The notes beneath the pieces are model-generated. The model was not told where the DNA came from and did no database searches. It was given only the letters and a program-made list of their open reading frames with translations. Position numbers and translations under genes: made by a program. DNA of 14,198 bases. Source: Bacillota bacterium (lineage in GTDB: Bacteria; Bacillota; Sulfobacillia; RBS10-35). The stretch lies in NCBI GenBank assembly GCA_029960865.1, contig JASBVX010000010.1, positions 1 to 14,198 on the forward strand, given 5' to 3'. Of this stretch, positions 1-6,861 are shown piece after piece (the stretch's first letter is position 1; each line of letters starts with the position of its first letter).

Positions 1-663
1 CCAGCTCTCGGACTTGCCATTCCCCAGGTCCTTGTTCTCCGTAATAGACCAGTCCAGGAGGGGATCCTCTACCTTATACCCCTTTACAAGCTTTTTCCCG
101 GTGTTGTTGGTCAAGGTGATGGTATAGGTGACCGTGTCGATACCGTCACCATAGGCGATGGCACTTGGAGCCACCGTTTTGGTAAGAAGCAAGCCGTCGC
201 AGTCATAAGCCACCTTGAAGTTATCGGAGGTAACCTTTTGCCTCTTACCCTTATTATCGTACCTATAGACCGTCACCTTGTATTCCTGGAGGATCGAGAA
301 GGTCCCTAGAGATACCAGGCTGAACTTTCCATTTCCATCCGCCTCGAGGGTGCCAGAAGCGTAAACCGGGGAACCGCTCGTCTTGGTAACTTCCCAGTCC
401 AACGTCTCGTTGGGCTTGAACTTGTTTCCATTTAAGTAAATGCCATCGCAGCTGCTATAAATGTTGCCGTCCTGCGGCTGCCCGTCTTCATCAGTGGTCC
501 AGATGGCACCCGGGTTTCCACCAAAAACCATTACATCGACTTCATCTGAACTTGCCAACACGCCCTGAAACGACCCGGCAAAGGACATCACCAGGGCAAG
601 GGCGGTCGCCAACCCGATGATCTTCCGCCATGCAGCTTTACGTGATCCCAACCTTTTCCCCAC
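1..663 (-). CDS. Secreted DUF11-repeat surface protein, N-terminal part
   Basis: The C-terminus lies outside the window; 221 codons are visible, with no stop. The N-terminus is a classic signal peptide: a basic stretch (GSRKAAWRK), a hydrophobic core (IIGLATALALVMSFAG) and a likely cleavage site after VLA. A beta-rich domain follows, with two or three cysteines (SSCDGIYLNGNKF, then AYDCDG). After it comes a segment typical of DUF11/conserved-repeat domains: LTKTVAPSAIAYGDG, then DTVTYTITLTNNTG. Such domains are stacked Ig-like modules of cell-surface proteins, so an extracellular structural or adhesive role is inferred. The start is uncertain: GTG at 663 or TTG at 651. The TTG has an AGGAAGG-like site about 9-12 nt upstream; the GTG has only closely spaced purines. 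Codon choice is visibly less GC-biased than in the neighbours, which may indicate a different origin. The gene is divergent from the monooxygenase operon. Confidence 0.8.
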   Translation of the reverse strand, partial: MGKRLGSRKAAWRKIIGLATALALVMSFAGSFQGVLASSDEVDVMVFGGNPGAIWTTDEDGQPQDGNIYSSCDGIYLNGNKFKPNETLDWEVTKTSGSPVYASGTLEADGNGKFSLVSLGTFSILQEYKVTVYRYDNKGKRQKVTSDNFKVAYDCDGLLLTKTVAPSAIAYGDGIDTVTYTITLTNNTGKKLVKGYKVEDPLLDWSITENKDLGNGKSESW

Positions 664-755
664 CTTCCTTTCCGTCTCTCCTTCTGTCAACTGCGGACCC
701 CCCTGTTCCGATGCTCAGCATGCCAGTCCAGGGGATGCCTTCACCACCTGCCTAA

Positions 756-792
756 GGCGAAAGGTTCTTCCACTTTAGTGGAGTTTCTCGCC
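756..792. promoter_or_regulatory. Nested inverted repeat, candidate operator or leader hairpin
   Basis: The core TCCACTTTAGTGGA (769-782) is a perfect inverted repeat with 6-nt arms and a 2-nt spacer. It is framed by an outer pair, GGCGA+AA (756-762) and TTTCTCGCC (784-792), which pairs apart from one bulged C at 787. It lies between the divergent surface-protein and monooxygenase genes. This could be the binding site of a dimeric repressor or, if transcribed, a leader hairpin with a UUUA loop. No U-tract follows on either strand, so it is not an obvious terminator. The regulator is not in the window. Confidence 0.45.
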
Positions 793-799
793 AAGACCT

Positions 800-823
800 C
801 CTGCCCCGCTCTTGGAGGGCAGG
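800..823. other. Potential stem-loop in the 664-882 intergenic region
   Basis: CCTGCCC (800-806) is the reverse complement of GGGCAGG (817-823), giving a 7-bp GC-rich stem with a 10-nt loop. It sits 60 nt upstream of the TTG start at 883. No U-run follows, so it is not a standard terminator; it may be incidental in GC-rich DNA. No convincing sigma-A -35/-10 pair was found elsewhere in 664-882. Confidence 0.25.
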
Positions 824-882
824 GTAGGGAAAGGCACCTTTGAGGCGAAAGATGCAATAGGCGTTAGAGAGGAGAAAGCCCC

Positions 883-1860
883 TTGAAAACCCGCCTCACA
901 GAACTCTGTGGCCTTCAGATCCCCATCATGCTGGGAGGCATGTACCTTGTCGGAAGAGCCGAGCTGGCCGCCGCCGTCTCGGAAGCGGGAGGCCTTGGCA
1001 CCATCACCTCCAAGACTTTGGGAACTCCTGAGGCCCTCCGGGAAGAGATCCAAAAGATCAAAGCCCTCACCAAGAAACCCTTTGCCGTCAACCTGAACCT
1101 CTTCCCCAGCACCACCCCGACCCCCAACCAGGCCTTCATCGAGGTGATGGCTGAAGAAGGAGTTCCCATCGCCGAAACCAGCGGCCGCTCCCCGGAAGAT
1201 ATCCTCCCCTTGCTGAAAGAAGCCGGCATCAAAGTCATCCACAAGGTCCCCGGCATCCGCTACGCCAAAACGGCCCAGCGGCTGGGCGTGGACGCCGTCA
1301 CCGTGGTAGGCCAGGAAACGGGGGGCCACCCCGGGATGAGCGATGTGGGAACTCTGGTCCTGGTGCGAAGGGCCGTCCAGGAACTGGAGATCCCCGTGAT
1401 CGCAGGGGGAGGCTTTGCCGATGGCTATGGCCTTGCGGCCGCTTTAGCCCTGGGGGCCGATGGAATTCTCATGGGAACCCGCTTCATGGCCACCAAGGAA
1501 GCCCATGTGCACCCCCACCTTCAGGCTTTCCTGCAAAGGGCGACGGAAAACGATACCCTGGTCCTCCAGCGTTCCATCGGCTATCCCTCCCGGGTGGGAA
1601 AGAACGCGTTTGCCGAAGATATACTGAAGCGAGAAGAAGAAGGAGCCACTTTGGCAGAGCTTTTGCCCCTTCTTTCAGGTAAGAGAAGCCTGGCCGTCTA
1701 CTTTGAAGGGGACATGGAAGCCGGCATCTTTTCCCTGGGGCAATCGGTGGGCCTCTTTGCGGACATCCCTTCGGTGAAAGAGCTCATGGAAAGGATTGTC
1801 CGGGAGGCTGAAGAAGCCTTAAAAAGGCTGCAAACCATCTTTGGAGGTGATGGCCCATGA
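883..1860 (+). CDS. Nitronate monooxygenase / FabK-like FMN flavoprotein
   Basis: A 325-residue TIM-barrel FMN protein of the 2-nitropropane dioxygenase family. Visible family marks are the N-terminal IPIMLGGM (about 13-20) and AAAVSEAGGLGTI (about 29-41). The active-site motif GQETGGHPG (143-151) has the probable catalytic His149. The FMN-phosphate segments are IAGGGF (173-178) and GADGILMGTRF (191-201). Members oxidise alkyl nitronates to carbonyl compounds and nitrite, or act as enoyl-ACP reductase II (FabK); sequence alone does not separate these. The start is TTG at 883, with AGAGAGGAG at 866-874 and 8 nt of spacing. The next gene starts inside its stop (ATGA), so the two are translationally coupled. 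A cytoplasmic enzyme; the monooxygenase call is slightly favoured because no other fatty-acid synthesis gene is nearby. Confidence 0.85.
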   Translation: MKTRLTELCGLQIPIMLGGMYLVGRAELAAAVSEAGGLGTITSKTLGTPEALREEIQKIKALTKKPFAVNLNLFPSTTPTPNQAFIEVMAEEGVPIAETSGRSPEDILPLLKEAGIKVIHKVPGIRYAKTAQRLGVDAVTVVGQETGGHPGMSDVGTLVLVRRAVQELEIPVIAGGGFADGYGLAAALALGADGILMGTRFMATKEAHVHPHLQAFLQRATENDTLVLQRSIGYPSRVGKNAFAEDILKREEEGATLAELLPLLSGKRSLAVYFEGDMEAGIFSLGQSVGLFADIPSVKELMERIVREAEEALKRLQTIFGGDGP

Positions 1861-2705
1861 AAAGCTACCGGGTGCCTCTCTGGTCGACAGAAGCTTTGGT
1901 GCTGGAAGAAGGAAACCCTGGCGATCCCGCCGTCCTCTTTCTCCATGGCCTGGGAAGCGGCGCCCGCGCCTGGGAAGAGCTTATGCCTCCCCTGGCCCGG
2001 AAGGGCTTTCGCTGCCTCGCCATCGATCTTCCCGGCATGGGAGACACCCCGCCCCCCAAAGACCTCCCCTTCCCCTATCCCGGACCCCATCTGGAGGCTT
2101 TTCTGGCCCAGCTCTGGGATGCCCTTCATCTCCGGCACCTGAGGGGTGTGGTGGGATGGTCCCTGGGAGGGGGCATCGCCCTCCACATGGGCCGCCTATA
2201 CCCCCATCACGTGGAGAAGCTGGTCCTGGCCGCTCCTGCGGGGCTGGGAAGGGAAGTGGCCTGGGGCCTTCGCCTCATAGGCCTTCCGGGCCTGGGACAG
2301 CGCTTCTTGCGGACGCCCATCCCGCAACTTCCGGAAGGAGACATGATCTTTTTGCCCAAAGAGCTGGCCCTCCAGCCGGTTCCCAGGGCCTTTGTGGAGC
2401 GTCATCTGGAGATGATGAACCATCCCTGGTATGGGGAGACCCAGCTCCAGATCATGAGGGAAAGCCGCGTGCTCTGGCAGGGGCAAAAAACCATCAGCCA
2501 GGACGTGGATCCTGGTAGCCTTGCCCAGCCGGTCCTTCTCTTCTGGGGGCGGGAAGATGCCATCCTCCCCTCCTATCAGGGAGAAAGGGCCATCAAAAAG
2601 CTGAAGAGAGGGGTCCTCCACATCCTTTCCCCCTGCGGCCACTGCCTCCCCGTGGAATTCCCCAACGTCTTCCTCAGGGAGACGGCCGCCTTTCTCAAGG
2701 GCTAG
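1857..2705 (+). CDS. Alpha/beta-fold hydrolase
   Basis: A 282-residue single-domain alpha/beta hydrolase. HGLGSG (30-35) forms the oxyanion region. GWSLGG (100-105) is the nucleophile elbow with Ser102. The acid is probably Asp234 in GREDAILP and the base His262 in CGHCLPVEFP, completing the triad. DLPGMGDTPPP (57-67) is the usual conserved loop of this group. No signal peptide is visible, so it is probably cytoplasmic. The ATG overlaps the stop of the flavoprotein gene by 4 nt, suggesting a shared pathway, perhaps hydrolysis of an ester, lactone or C-C bond in a product of the flavoenzyme. The family includes esterases, epoxide hydrolases, haloperoxidase-like and C-C hydrolases; the substrate cannot be assigned. 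Its 3' end overlaps the convergent solute-binding gene by 11 nt, leaving no room for a separate terminator. Confidence 0.85.
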   Translation: MKSYRVPLWSTEALVLEEGNPGDPAVLFLHGLGSGARAWEELMPPLARKGFRCLAIDLPGMGDTPPPKDLPFPYPGPHLEAFLAQLWDALHLRHLRGVVGWSLGGGIALHMGRLYPHHVEKLVLAAPAGLGREVAWGLRLIGLPGLGQRFLRTPIPQLPEGDMIFLPKELALQPVPRAFVERHLEMMNHPWYGETQLQIMRESRVLWQGQKTISQDVDPGSLAQPVLLFWGREDAILPSYQGERAIKKLKRGVLHILSPCGHCLPVEFPNVFLRETAAFLKG

Positions 2706-3912
2706 GGGAAGGCCAAAAGCTCTTTAGCTCCTTCATCCAATCCCGCCCCTCATCCGGCTTGAGGGCCTTCCCCTTGATGGCCTCCCAGACTTTCTTCAGC
2801 CCTTCATCCCACGAAGGGGGAAAGAGGATCCCTCCCGTATCAAGGACCTTTTGGAGGGCAAAGGCCTGGGCTTTTTGCCAGGAAGGAGGGAGCTTCTCCA
2901 GGGCCTTCTTTTGGTCATCAGAGCCGGCGGGCAGCACCCCCAAAGACCCAAAGGCTTCCTCCCACCAGAGGGCGTAGTGGTGGGCCACCAGGACCGCGGC
3001 CTGGGTATGGGCACTGCCGGCAAAGGGGTGGCTGTAGAGGACATACACCCAGGCCACGCTGAGGGGCGGCCCCTTTTTCTCCGTTCCGGGAGGTCCCACA
3101 GGAATGGCTTCAGGAAGGCCCTCCGCCACCTTTTGCAGAAAGGGCGGGGGATAACCCGCCAGGAGGGGGGAGCGCTTTTGCCAGAAACGAAGGGTATCGC
3201 CGTGGCGAGGGCCCAGGTCATCCCAGGCCTTTAGAGCCCCGGCCCAGCTCGCCGCCTGAGGGTCGGCCAGGGTCAGGAGGGACAAAAGGGCCCGTTCTCC
3301 CTGAGGATCCACCACCAGGCCCTGCTTGGCAAAGGGAAGAGGATCCAGGAAGAAAGCCTCCTTCCCTTCCTTCGGAATCCCCGCCCACCACCAAAAGCTG
3401 AGCCACCGGGGAAACCCGGGCCAATCGAGATCCTTTGCCACCCGCAGGGCCGCCGCTGAGAAGGCTTCAGTCGCCCCACCAGAGAAGCGAGGGGTTCCTT
3501 CAGGGGTCATGTAGCGGGTCAGGGGAACCTGCCAGCGGCTCACCATAAGGCCCCAGTCATAAGGCGCCGCCAGGATGTCGGGGGGGCGTCCCCGGGAAAG
3601 GGCCTTCAGGACTTCATCCTCCGCCTTTTGAGGATCCAGGAGGGTCACCTCGATCTGGATGTGGGGATGATCCCTTGTAAAGCGTTTTGCCCAGGCCCTG
3701 AGGCGCTCTTCGTAGGAGGGGTCAGGGACAGGATGAGCCACGTCCCAAAGGACGACAGTGTAGCGCTTGGAGGGATCCACCTCCACCGGTTTAAGAGAAG
3801 GCCGCTCCCCCTTGTAACCGGGCTGGGAAGGGCGCCAGACCGCCCCGTACCAGATCCCCGCCAATAAAAGGGCCAGGAGAAGGGCTGCCCAGATGCGCCT
3901 CGGTACCTTCAA
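2695..3912 (-). CDS. Membrane-anchored solute-binding-like protein (family 1 type)
   Basis: 405 residues. A basic start (MKVPRR) leads into one hydrophobic segment (about 8-25) with no lipobox cysteine, so it is either a signal anchor or an ordinary signal peptide. The rest resembles extracellular solute-binding proteins of ABC sugar-type importers: a strand after SKRYTVVLWDV, a helix of the form EERLRAWAKRFTRDHPHIQI, then the PPDILAAPYDW hinge region and a C-terminal tryptophan-rich helical part. No permease or ATPase lies beside it; the Opp-type ATPases of this window belong to another operon and another transporter class. The TTG start overlaps the stop of the L,D-transpeptidase (TTGA), with GGGAGG about 10 nt upstream, so it is coupled to that gene. 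It could be an orphan binding protein, a sensor, or a wall-associated protein. The family call is by overall pattern. Confidence 0.7.
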   Translation of the reverse strand: MKVPRRIWAALLLALLLAGIWYGAVWRPSQPGYKGERPSLKPVEVDPSKRYTVVLWDVAHPVPDPSYEERLRAWAKRFTRDHPHIQIEVTLLDPQKAEDEVLKALSRGRPPDILAAPYDWGLMVSRWQVPLTRYMTPEGTPRFSGGATEAFSAAALRVAKDLDWPGFPRWLSFWWWAGIPKEGKEAFFLDPLPFAKQGLVVDPQGERALLSLLTLADPQAASWAGALKAWDDLGPRHGDTLRFWQKRSPLLAGYPPPFLQKVAEGLPEAIPVGPPGTEKKGPPLSVAWVYVLYSHPFAGSAHTQAAVLVAHHYALWWEEAFGSLGVLPAGSDDQKKALEKLPPSWQKAQAFALQKVLDTGGILFPPSWDEGLKKVWEAIKGKALKPDEGRDWMKELKSFWPSPSP

Positions 3913-4709
3913 CGGACTTTCGCCTCCCTAAAGCCCAGGAGCCAGAGCAGATCTTCTTCCGCCTGGCCGTTAGGCTGCAGGCCAAAGAAGGCCTGGGCTG
4001 CCTTCACCGCTTCTTCCGTCTCGGAGCTGTAGCGCCCATCCACCACCTCAAGGGGAAACCCCATGGCCTTGAGGCGCAGTTGCAGCCGCACCACGTCCTG
4101 GCCCAGCACCCCGGGGCGGTAATGGATGCGCATGGGATCCTGGGGTTCGGGTCCGATGATGTCCACCGGGGTATTGAGAGGCACCTGATCCCAGAGCTCG
4201 ATGACATCCTCGTTGTGCATGCGAAAGCAGCCGCCGCTGGCCTCGGTCCCCACCGACCAGGGTTTGTTGGTGCCATGGATCCCGTAGATGCCCCAGGGGA
4301 CATTGAGGCCCATCCACCGGGGGCCAAAACCGTCGCCCCAGTCCTTATCCTTGTGGACCACCCGGTAGTTCCCCACCGGTGATGGGGTTTCTTCTTTGCC
4401 GATGGCCACGGGATAGGATTTCACCAGCTTTCCCTGGTCGTAGAAGTAGAGTTTTTTCTCAAAGAGGTTGATGACGATCCGCTTCTCCGGTTCCGCCTTC
4501 TCGTTTTGCCGGGCAGTGAGGGCCACTCCCTGGAGCTGCATCCAGAAGCGGGCAAAGGGGCTTTGCACCAGCTCCCGGGCCGAAGGAGTGCCGCACATGG
4601 CCTCGGAGTCGGGAGGCGCCGGTTTGGCCGGATGGGCGGCGGCGTAGAGGGTGAAGACTCCCAGGACCAGGGCGACCCCCAGGGAGAGGGTGAAAAGCCT
4701 CCAGCGCAC
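3909..4709 (-). CDS. L,D-transpeptidase (YkuD) with C-terminal peptidoglycan-binding domain
   Basis: 266 residues. An N-terminal hydrophobic segment (about 5-25) exports or anchors the protein. The YkuD catalytic domain runs from about 76 to 187 (RIVINLFEKKLYFYDQGKL onward). Its active-site signature is complete: GIHGTNKP with His145, then SGGCFRMHN with Ser158, the nucleophile Cys161 and Arg163. A PG_binding_1-like module follows (about 199-261: LGQDVVRLQLRLKAMGF, DGRYSSETEEAVKAAQ). The enzyme makes 3-3 type cross-links or attaches groups to peptidoglycan stems outside the membrane; the exact reaction is not visible. The start is GTG at 4709, preceded by a run of AAGGGAAGGGGAG. It is the first gene of a two-gene operon with the solute-binding-like protein, and is divergent from the small gene at 4796. 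Confidence 0.93.
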   Translation of the reverse strand: MRWRLFTLSLGVALVLGVFTLYAAAHPAKPAPPDSEAMCGTPSARELVQSPFARFWMQLQGVALTARQNEKAEPEKRIVINLFEKKLYFYDQGKLVKSYPVAIGKEETPSPVGNYRVVHKDKDWGDGFGPRWMGLNVPWGIYGIHGTNKPWSVGTEASGGCFRMHNEDVIELWDQVPLNTPVDIIGPEPQDPMRIHYRPGVLGQDVVRLQLRLKAMGFPLEVVDGRYSSETEEAVKAAQAFFGLQPNGQAEEDLLWLLGFREAKVR

Positions 4710-4795
4710 GCTCCCCTTCCCTTCAGAGGTACCCTATGGGCCCAGGGAAAGGTCTTAGAACCTCCGTGATATGCTGGAAGAAAAGGAGTGATCCC
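4710..4795. promoter_or_regulatory. Divergent intergenic region, promoter(s) expected
   Basis: These 86 bp separate the starts of the L,D-transpeptidase (minus) and the small gene at 4796 (plus), so promoters for both directions should lie here or just inside the genes. On the plus strand TATGCT (4770-4775) could be a -10 element, but no good -35 sits at the right distance. Nothing stronger was found on the minus strand. Assignment rests on gene arrangement only. Confidence 0.35.
4783..4788 (+). promoter_or_regulatory. Shine-Dalgarno site fixing the start at 4796
   Basis: AAGGAG ends 7 nt before the ATG at 4796. The same frame is open 20 codons further upstream, to an ATG at 4736, but that one lacks a comparable site and would overlap the divergent promoter region. 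The 4796 start is therefore chosen. Confidence 0.7.
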
Positions 4796-5098
4796 ATGGA
4801 CATTCTCATGAATAAAGAGGCCATGACCCGCCTGCAGGAAGAGCTTCGCCAAGCCCCTGGTAAGGTGGTACGCCTCCTGAAAGAGGATCGGGGGGAATGG
4901 ACCTTCGCCATCGATCAGGCGAAACCCCAGGATTACCGGGGCTTTGTGGGGCCCGTGCCGGTGGCGGTGGAACCTTCTGCCATCGGGGAAGAGGAAGAAG
5001 AAGGCCAGCTCCTCTTCCTTTGGACTTCGGGCGGTTTTACCCTGGGCATGCGGATGGCCCATGATGCCTGTGTGGTGGATATGGAGATCCGGGAATAG
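4796..5098 (+). CDS. Small protein of unknown function, possibly HesB/IscA-fold-like
   Basis: 100 residues, acidic, with no signal peptide and no membrane segment. I do not recognise it firmly. The order of elements recalls HesB/IscA-type domains: an N-terminal helix (MNKEAMTRLQEELRQ), a strand (KVVRLLK), WTFAIDQAKPQD, a strand pair (VPVAVEP) and SGGFTLGM near the end. The cysteines that bind iron-sulfur clusters in that family are absent; the single Cys is at residue 92, outside the expected pattern. If related, it would be a non-metal-binding relative. An acidic run (EEEEE, 65-69) marks a loop. The gene ends 2 nt before the pyroglutamyl peptidase start, so the two are co-transcribed and probably translationally coupled. 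Existence as a gene is well supported by its Shine-Dalgarno site and spacing; the fold suggestion is weak. Confidence 0.7.
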   Translation: MDILMNKEAMTRLQEELRQAPGKVVRLLKEDRGEWTFAIDQAKPQDYRGFVGPVPVAVEPSAIGEEEEEGQLLFLWTSGGFTLGMRMAHDACVVDMEIRE

Positions 5099-5100
5099 GG

Positions 5101-5784
5101 ATGGAAAAGACCATTCTTGTGACGGGTTTTGCCCCTTTTGGCCCCGATGGGGAAAACCCCTCCTGGCAGGCGGTTCAGGCTTTGGACGGAAGAGAGCTCA
5201 CCCTTGCGGGGGAAAACTACCGCATTCGGGCCGCGGAAGTGCCCGTCTCCTGGAAAGGGGCCTTCCCTTCAGTGAAAGAGGCCCTGGAGGTCTTTTCCCC
5301 TCACCTTCTCCTCATGACGGGCCTTTCCGCCGGCAGGAGCGCCCTTCACCTGGAGCGGGTTTTCATCAACGTGGCGGAAGGGAAAGATAACGACGGAGAA
5401 GAGCGACAAGGGGAGCCCCTGGTTCCTCAGGGACCTGCCAGTTACTTCAGCCGCCTCCCCTTAGGGGATCTACGCCGCCGTCTCCTTCTACGAGGCATCC
5501 CGACGGACATCTCCAACAGCGCCGGGACTTATCTTTGCAACGGCCTCGGCTACCAGGTGCTCCACCACCTGGAGGAAGAGGGTCTTTCCCTTCCTGCCGG
5601 GTTTATCCATGTGCCCGCCACCCCTTCCCTGGCGGCCAAACGGCAGCTGGAGGCCCTGAAGGAGGGAAGGGGGTCTTCGGCCCTTCCCTCCATGACCCTG
5701 GAAACCATCCGAGCGGGGCTATGGGAGGTCCTCTCCGCTCTTCTTTCGCTCCGCCAAGAAGAAGGGATCGCCCAGGTTCCCTGA
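5101..5784 (+). CDS. pcp: Pyroglutamyl peptidase I (pyrrolidone-carboxylate peptidase, C15)
   Basis: 227 residues. It removes an N-terminal pyroglutamyl (5-oxoprolyl) residue from peptides, releasing free 5-oxoproline in the cytoplasm. The N-terminal ILVTGFAPFGPDGENPS is the family hallmark. The cysteine-peptidase triad is recognisable: Glu85 in LERVFINVAE, Cys146 in SNSAGTYLCNGLGY and His170 in FIHVPATP, close to positions 81/144/168 of the Bacillus enzyme. The ATG follows the previous stop after 2 nt; the Shine-Dalgarno site is poor, suggesting coupled translation. The protein is somewhat longer than usual (about 200-215) at its C-terminus, and this tail lies in the 66-nt antisense overlap with the DUF917 gene. 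The substrate link to the convergent oxoprolinase-type genes is suggestive: its product is the classic substrate of that enzyme class. Confidence 0.93.
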   Translation: MEKTILVTGFAPFGPDGENPSWQAVQALDGRELTLAGENYRIRAAEVPVSWKGAFPSVKEALEVFSPHLLLMTGLSAGRSALHLERVFINVAEGKDNDGEERQGEPLVPQGPASYFSRLPLGDLRRRLLLRGIPTDISNSAGTYLCNGLGYQVLHHLEEEGLSLPAGFIHVPATPSLAAKRQLEALKEGRGSSALPSMTLETIRAGLWEVLSALLSLRQEEGIAQVP

Positions 5785-6859
5785 AAGAGGCTTAAAGTCT
5801 AGATCATAGCCGAAGGCCCGGGGCCCCACCACCTCCAGAGCTTCCCGCGTCTTCAGCTGCGCTGCCGCCGGAATGCCAAGGATCTGGAGGCGCAGGCCGT
5901 AGCGGAGCATCTCGGTGCCCACCGGATCCCCCGTCTCCTCATCTAAAAGGGTGATGAGATCGGGGGTGGTGGCCAGGACCTCTTCCCCGCCCTTCCCCTC
6001 TTTCCAGGCCACCAGAAACTCGTTTTGGATGGCCACCCGGCATTCCGACCCCTCATCCTCATCCAGACCCGCCAGCGTCACCGTGCCCCGGGCAAACCCT
6101 CCTGTGGTGCGACGATCCACGTCCACGATCTTGCCGTGGAAAAGCCTTTTCCCCCCCGAAACCCGAAGGAGGGCATCGATAGGATCGACTCCTTCCCTCC
6201 GGGCGTGCCGGATGGCCCTCCCCATATGGAGAGCCAGGGAAAGGGTCCCGGAGATGGCGGTGCGGCGCAGCTCTTCCCCCGTAAGCCAAGGAAGGGCCAG
6301 GGCCGCCGACGCCCCCATGGCCGTCGTCACGGCCCGGGCCAGCCTCTCCGCGGAAAAGGGGTCCAGCACTTGATCAAAAACAACCGTCTGGCCGTGGGCG
6401 TCGTGCAGGGCGAAAGGATAAGGCTTCACTCCACCGATCATGAAGGTGTCCATTTGCAGCTCGGGAAAAGCCCTTCCCATAGGGTCGGCATCGATGACGG
6501 GAAGACCTGCCTGAGCCGCCGCCACCAGGGGAGCGATGCTGTTGCCACCCCCGATCTCCCCGATGACGATGTAGTCGGCCTGGCGCCCCACATATCCTTG
6601 CAAAGCCCGAACGGCCGCCCACATCTCATCTCCCCGGGGGAGCTTCTCGATGCCCACCGTCGGGGCGCCCATGCCCGAAACGGCGCACCCGGCGCTGTCT
6701 TCAGCGACAAGGTCGAGGGGCCAAACGATGACCCGGCGCCCTTGGCGCAGCTCCATCCGAAGTCGCAGGGCCGCCAGGTAGGGATTCCCCCCACCCCCAG
6801 CTCCCAGAACCCTGGCACCCAGGGCAATGTCAGGGATGTCCTCCTCTGTGATCTCCCAT
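5719..6859 (-). CDS. DUF917 / S-methyl-thiohydantoin desulfurase family protein, start disrupted
   Basis: About 380 residues, full length for DUF917. Family features are the N-terminal DIALGARVLGAGGGGNPY, SGMGAPTVGIEKLPRG, VIGEIGGGNSIAPL, DADPMGRAFPELQMDTF, GGKRLFHGKIVDV and a C-terminal ATTPDLITLLDEETGDP. The family commonly accompanies HyuA/HyuB genes and is linked to (thio)hydantoin chemistry; here it ends the operon, so a role on the same substrate is inferred. The start is odd. The reading frame is open from 6861 (after TGA at 6864-6862), but the conserved N-terminus has no ATG, GTG or TTG in frame; the first is ATG at 6756, after the glycine motif. An ATG at 6859 sits exactly where the family begins, but one base out of frame: removing one G of the GGG at 6857-6855 would give MEITEEDIPDIALG. 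So it is either a sequence error, a real frameshift, or a non-canonical start. The last 66 nt overlap pcp antisense. Confidence 0.85.
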
Positions 6860-6861
6860 GC

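Larger units (their letters stand above)
755..851. repeat. Short direct repeat AGGCGAAAG (two copies)
   Basis: AGGCGAAAG occurs at 755-763 and again at 843-851, the second copy shortly upstream of the monooxygenase Shine-Dalgarno site. The first copy forms part of the outer arm of the nested inverted repeat. Nine matching bases in a 219-bp intergenic region could be chance or paired half-sites. Confidence 0.3.

Noticed and set aside
685..690. TTGACA on the minus strand as a -35 box for the surface-protein gene
   Set aside because: No -10 element at 16-18 nt and it lies too close to the start codon.
775..1329. Minus-strand open frame over the monooxygenase start
   Set aside because: Shadow of the flavoprotein gene, Gly-rich with no motif.
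1841..2518. Plus-strand open frame overlapping the alpha/beta hydrolase
   Set aside because: Alternate-frame shadow rich in Pro, Arg and Ser; the hydrolase frame holds the full catalytic triad.
2695..2705. Intrinsic terminator at the hydrolase/solute-binding convergent junction
   Set aside because: The coding regions overlap by 11 nt and no stem with a U-tract is seen nearby on either strand.
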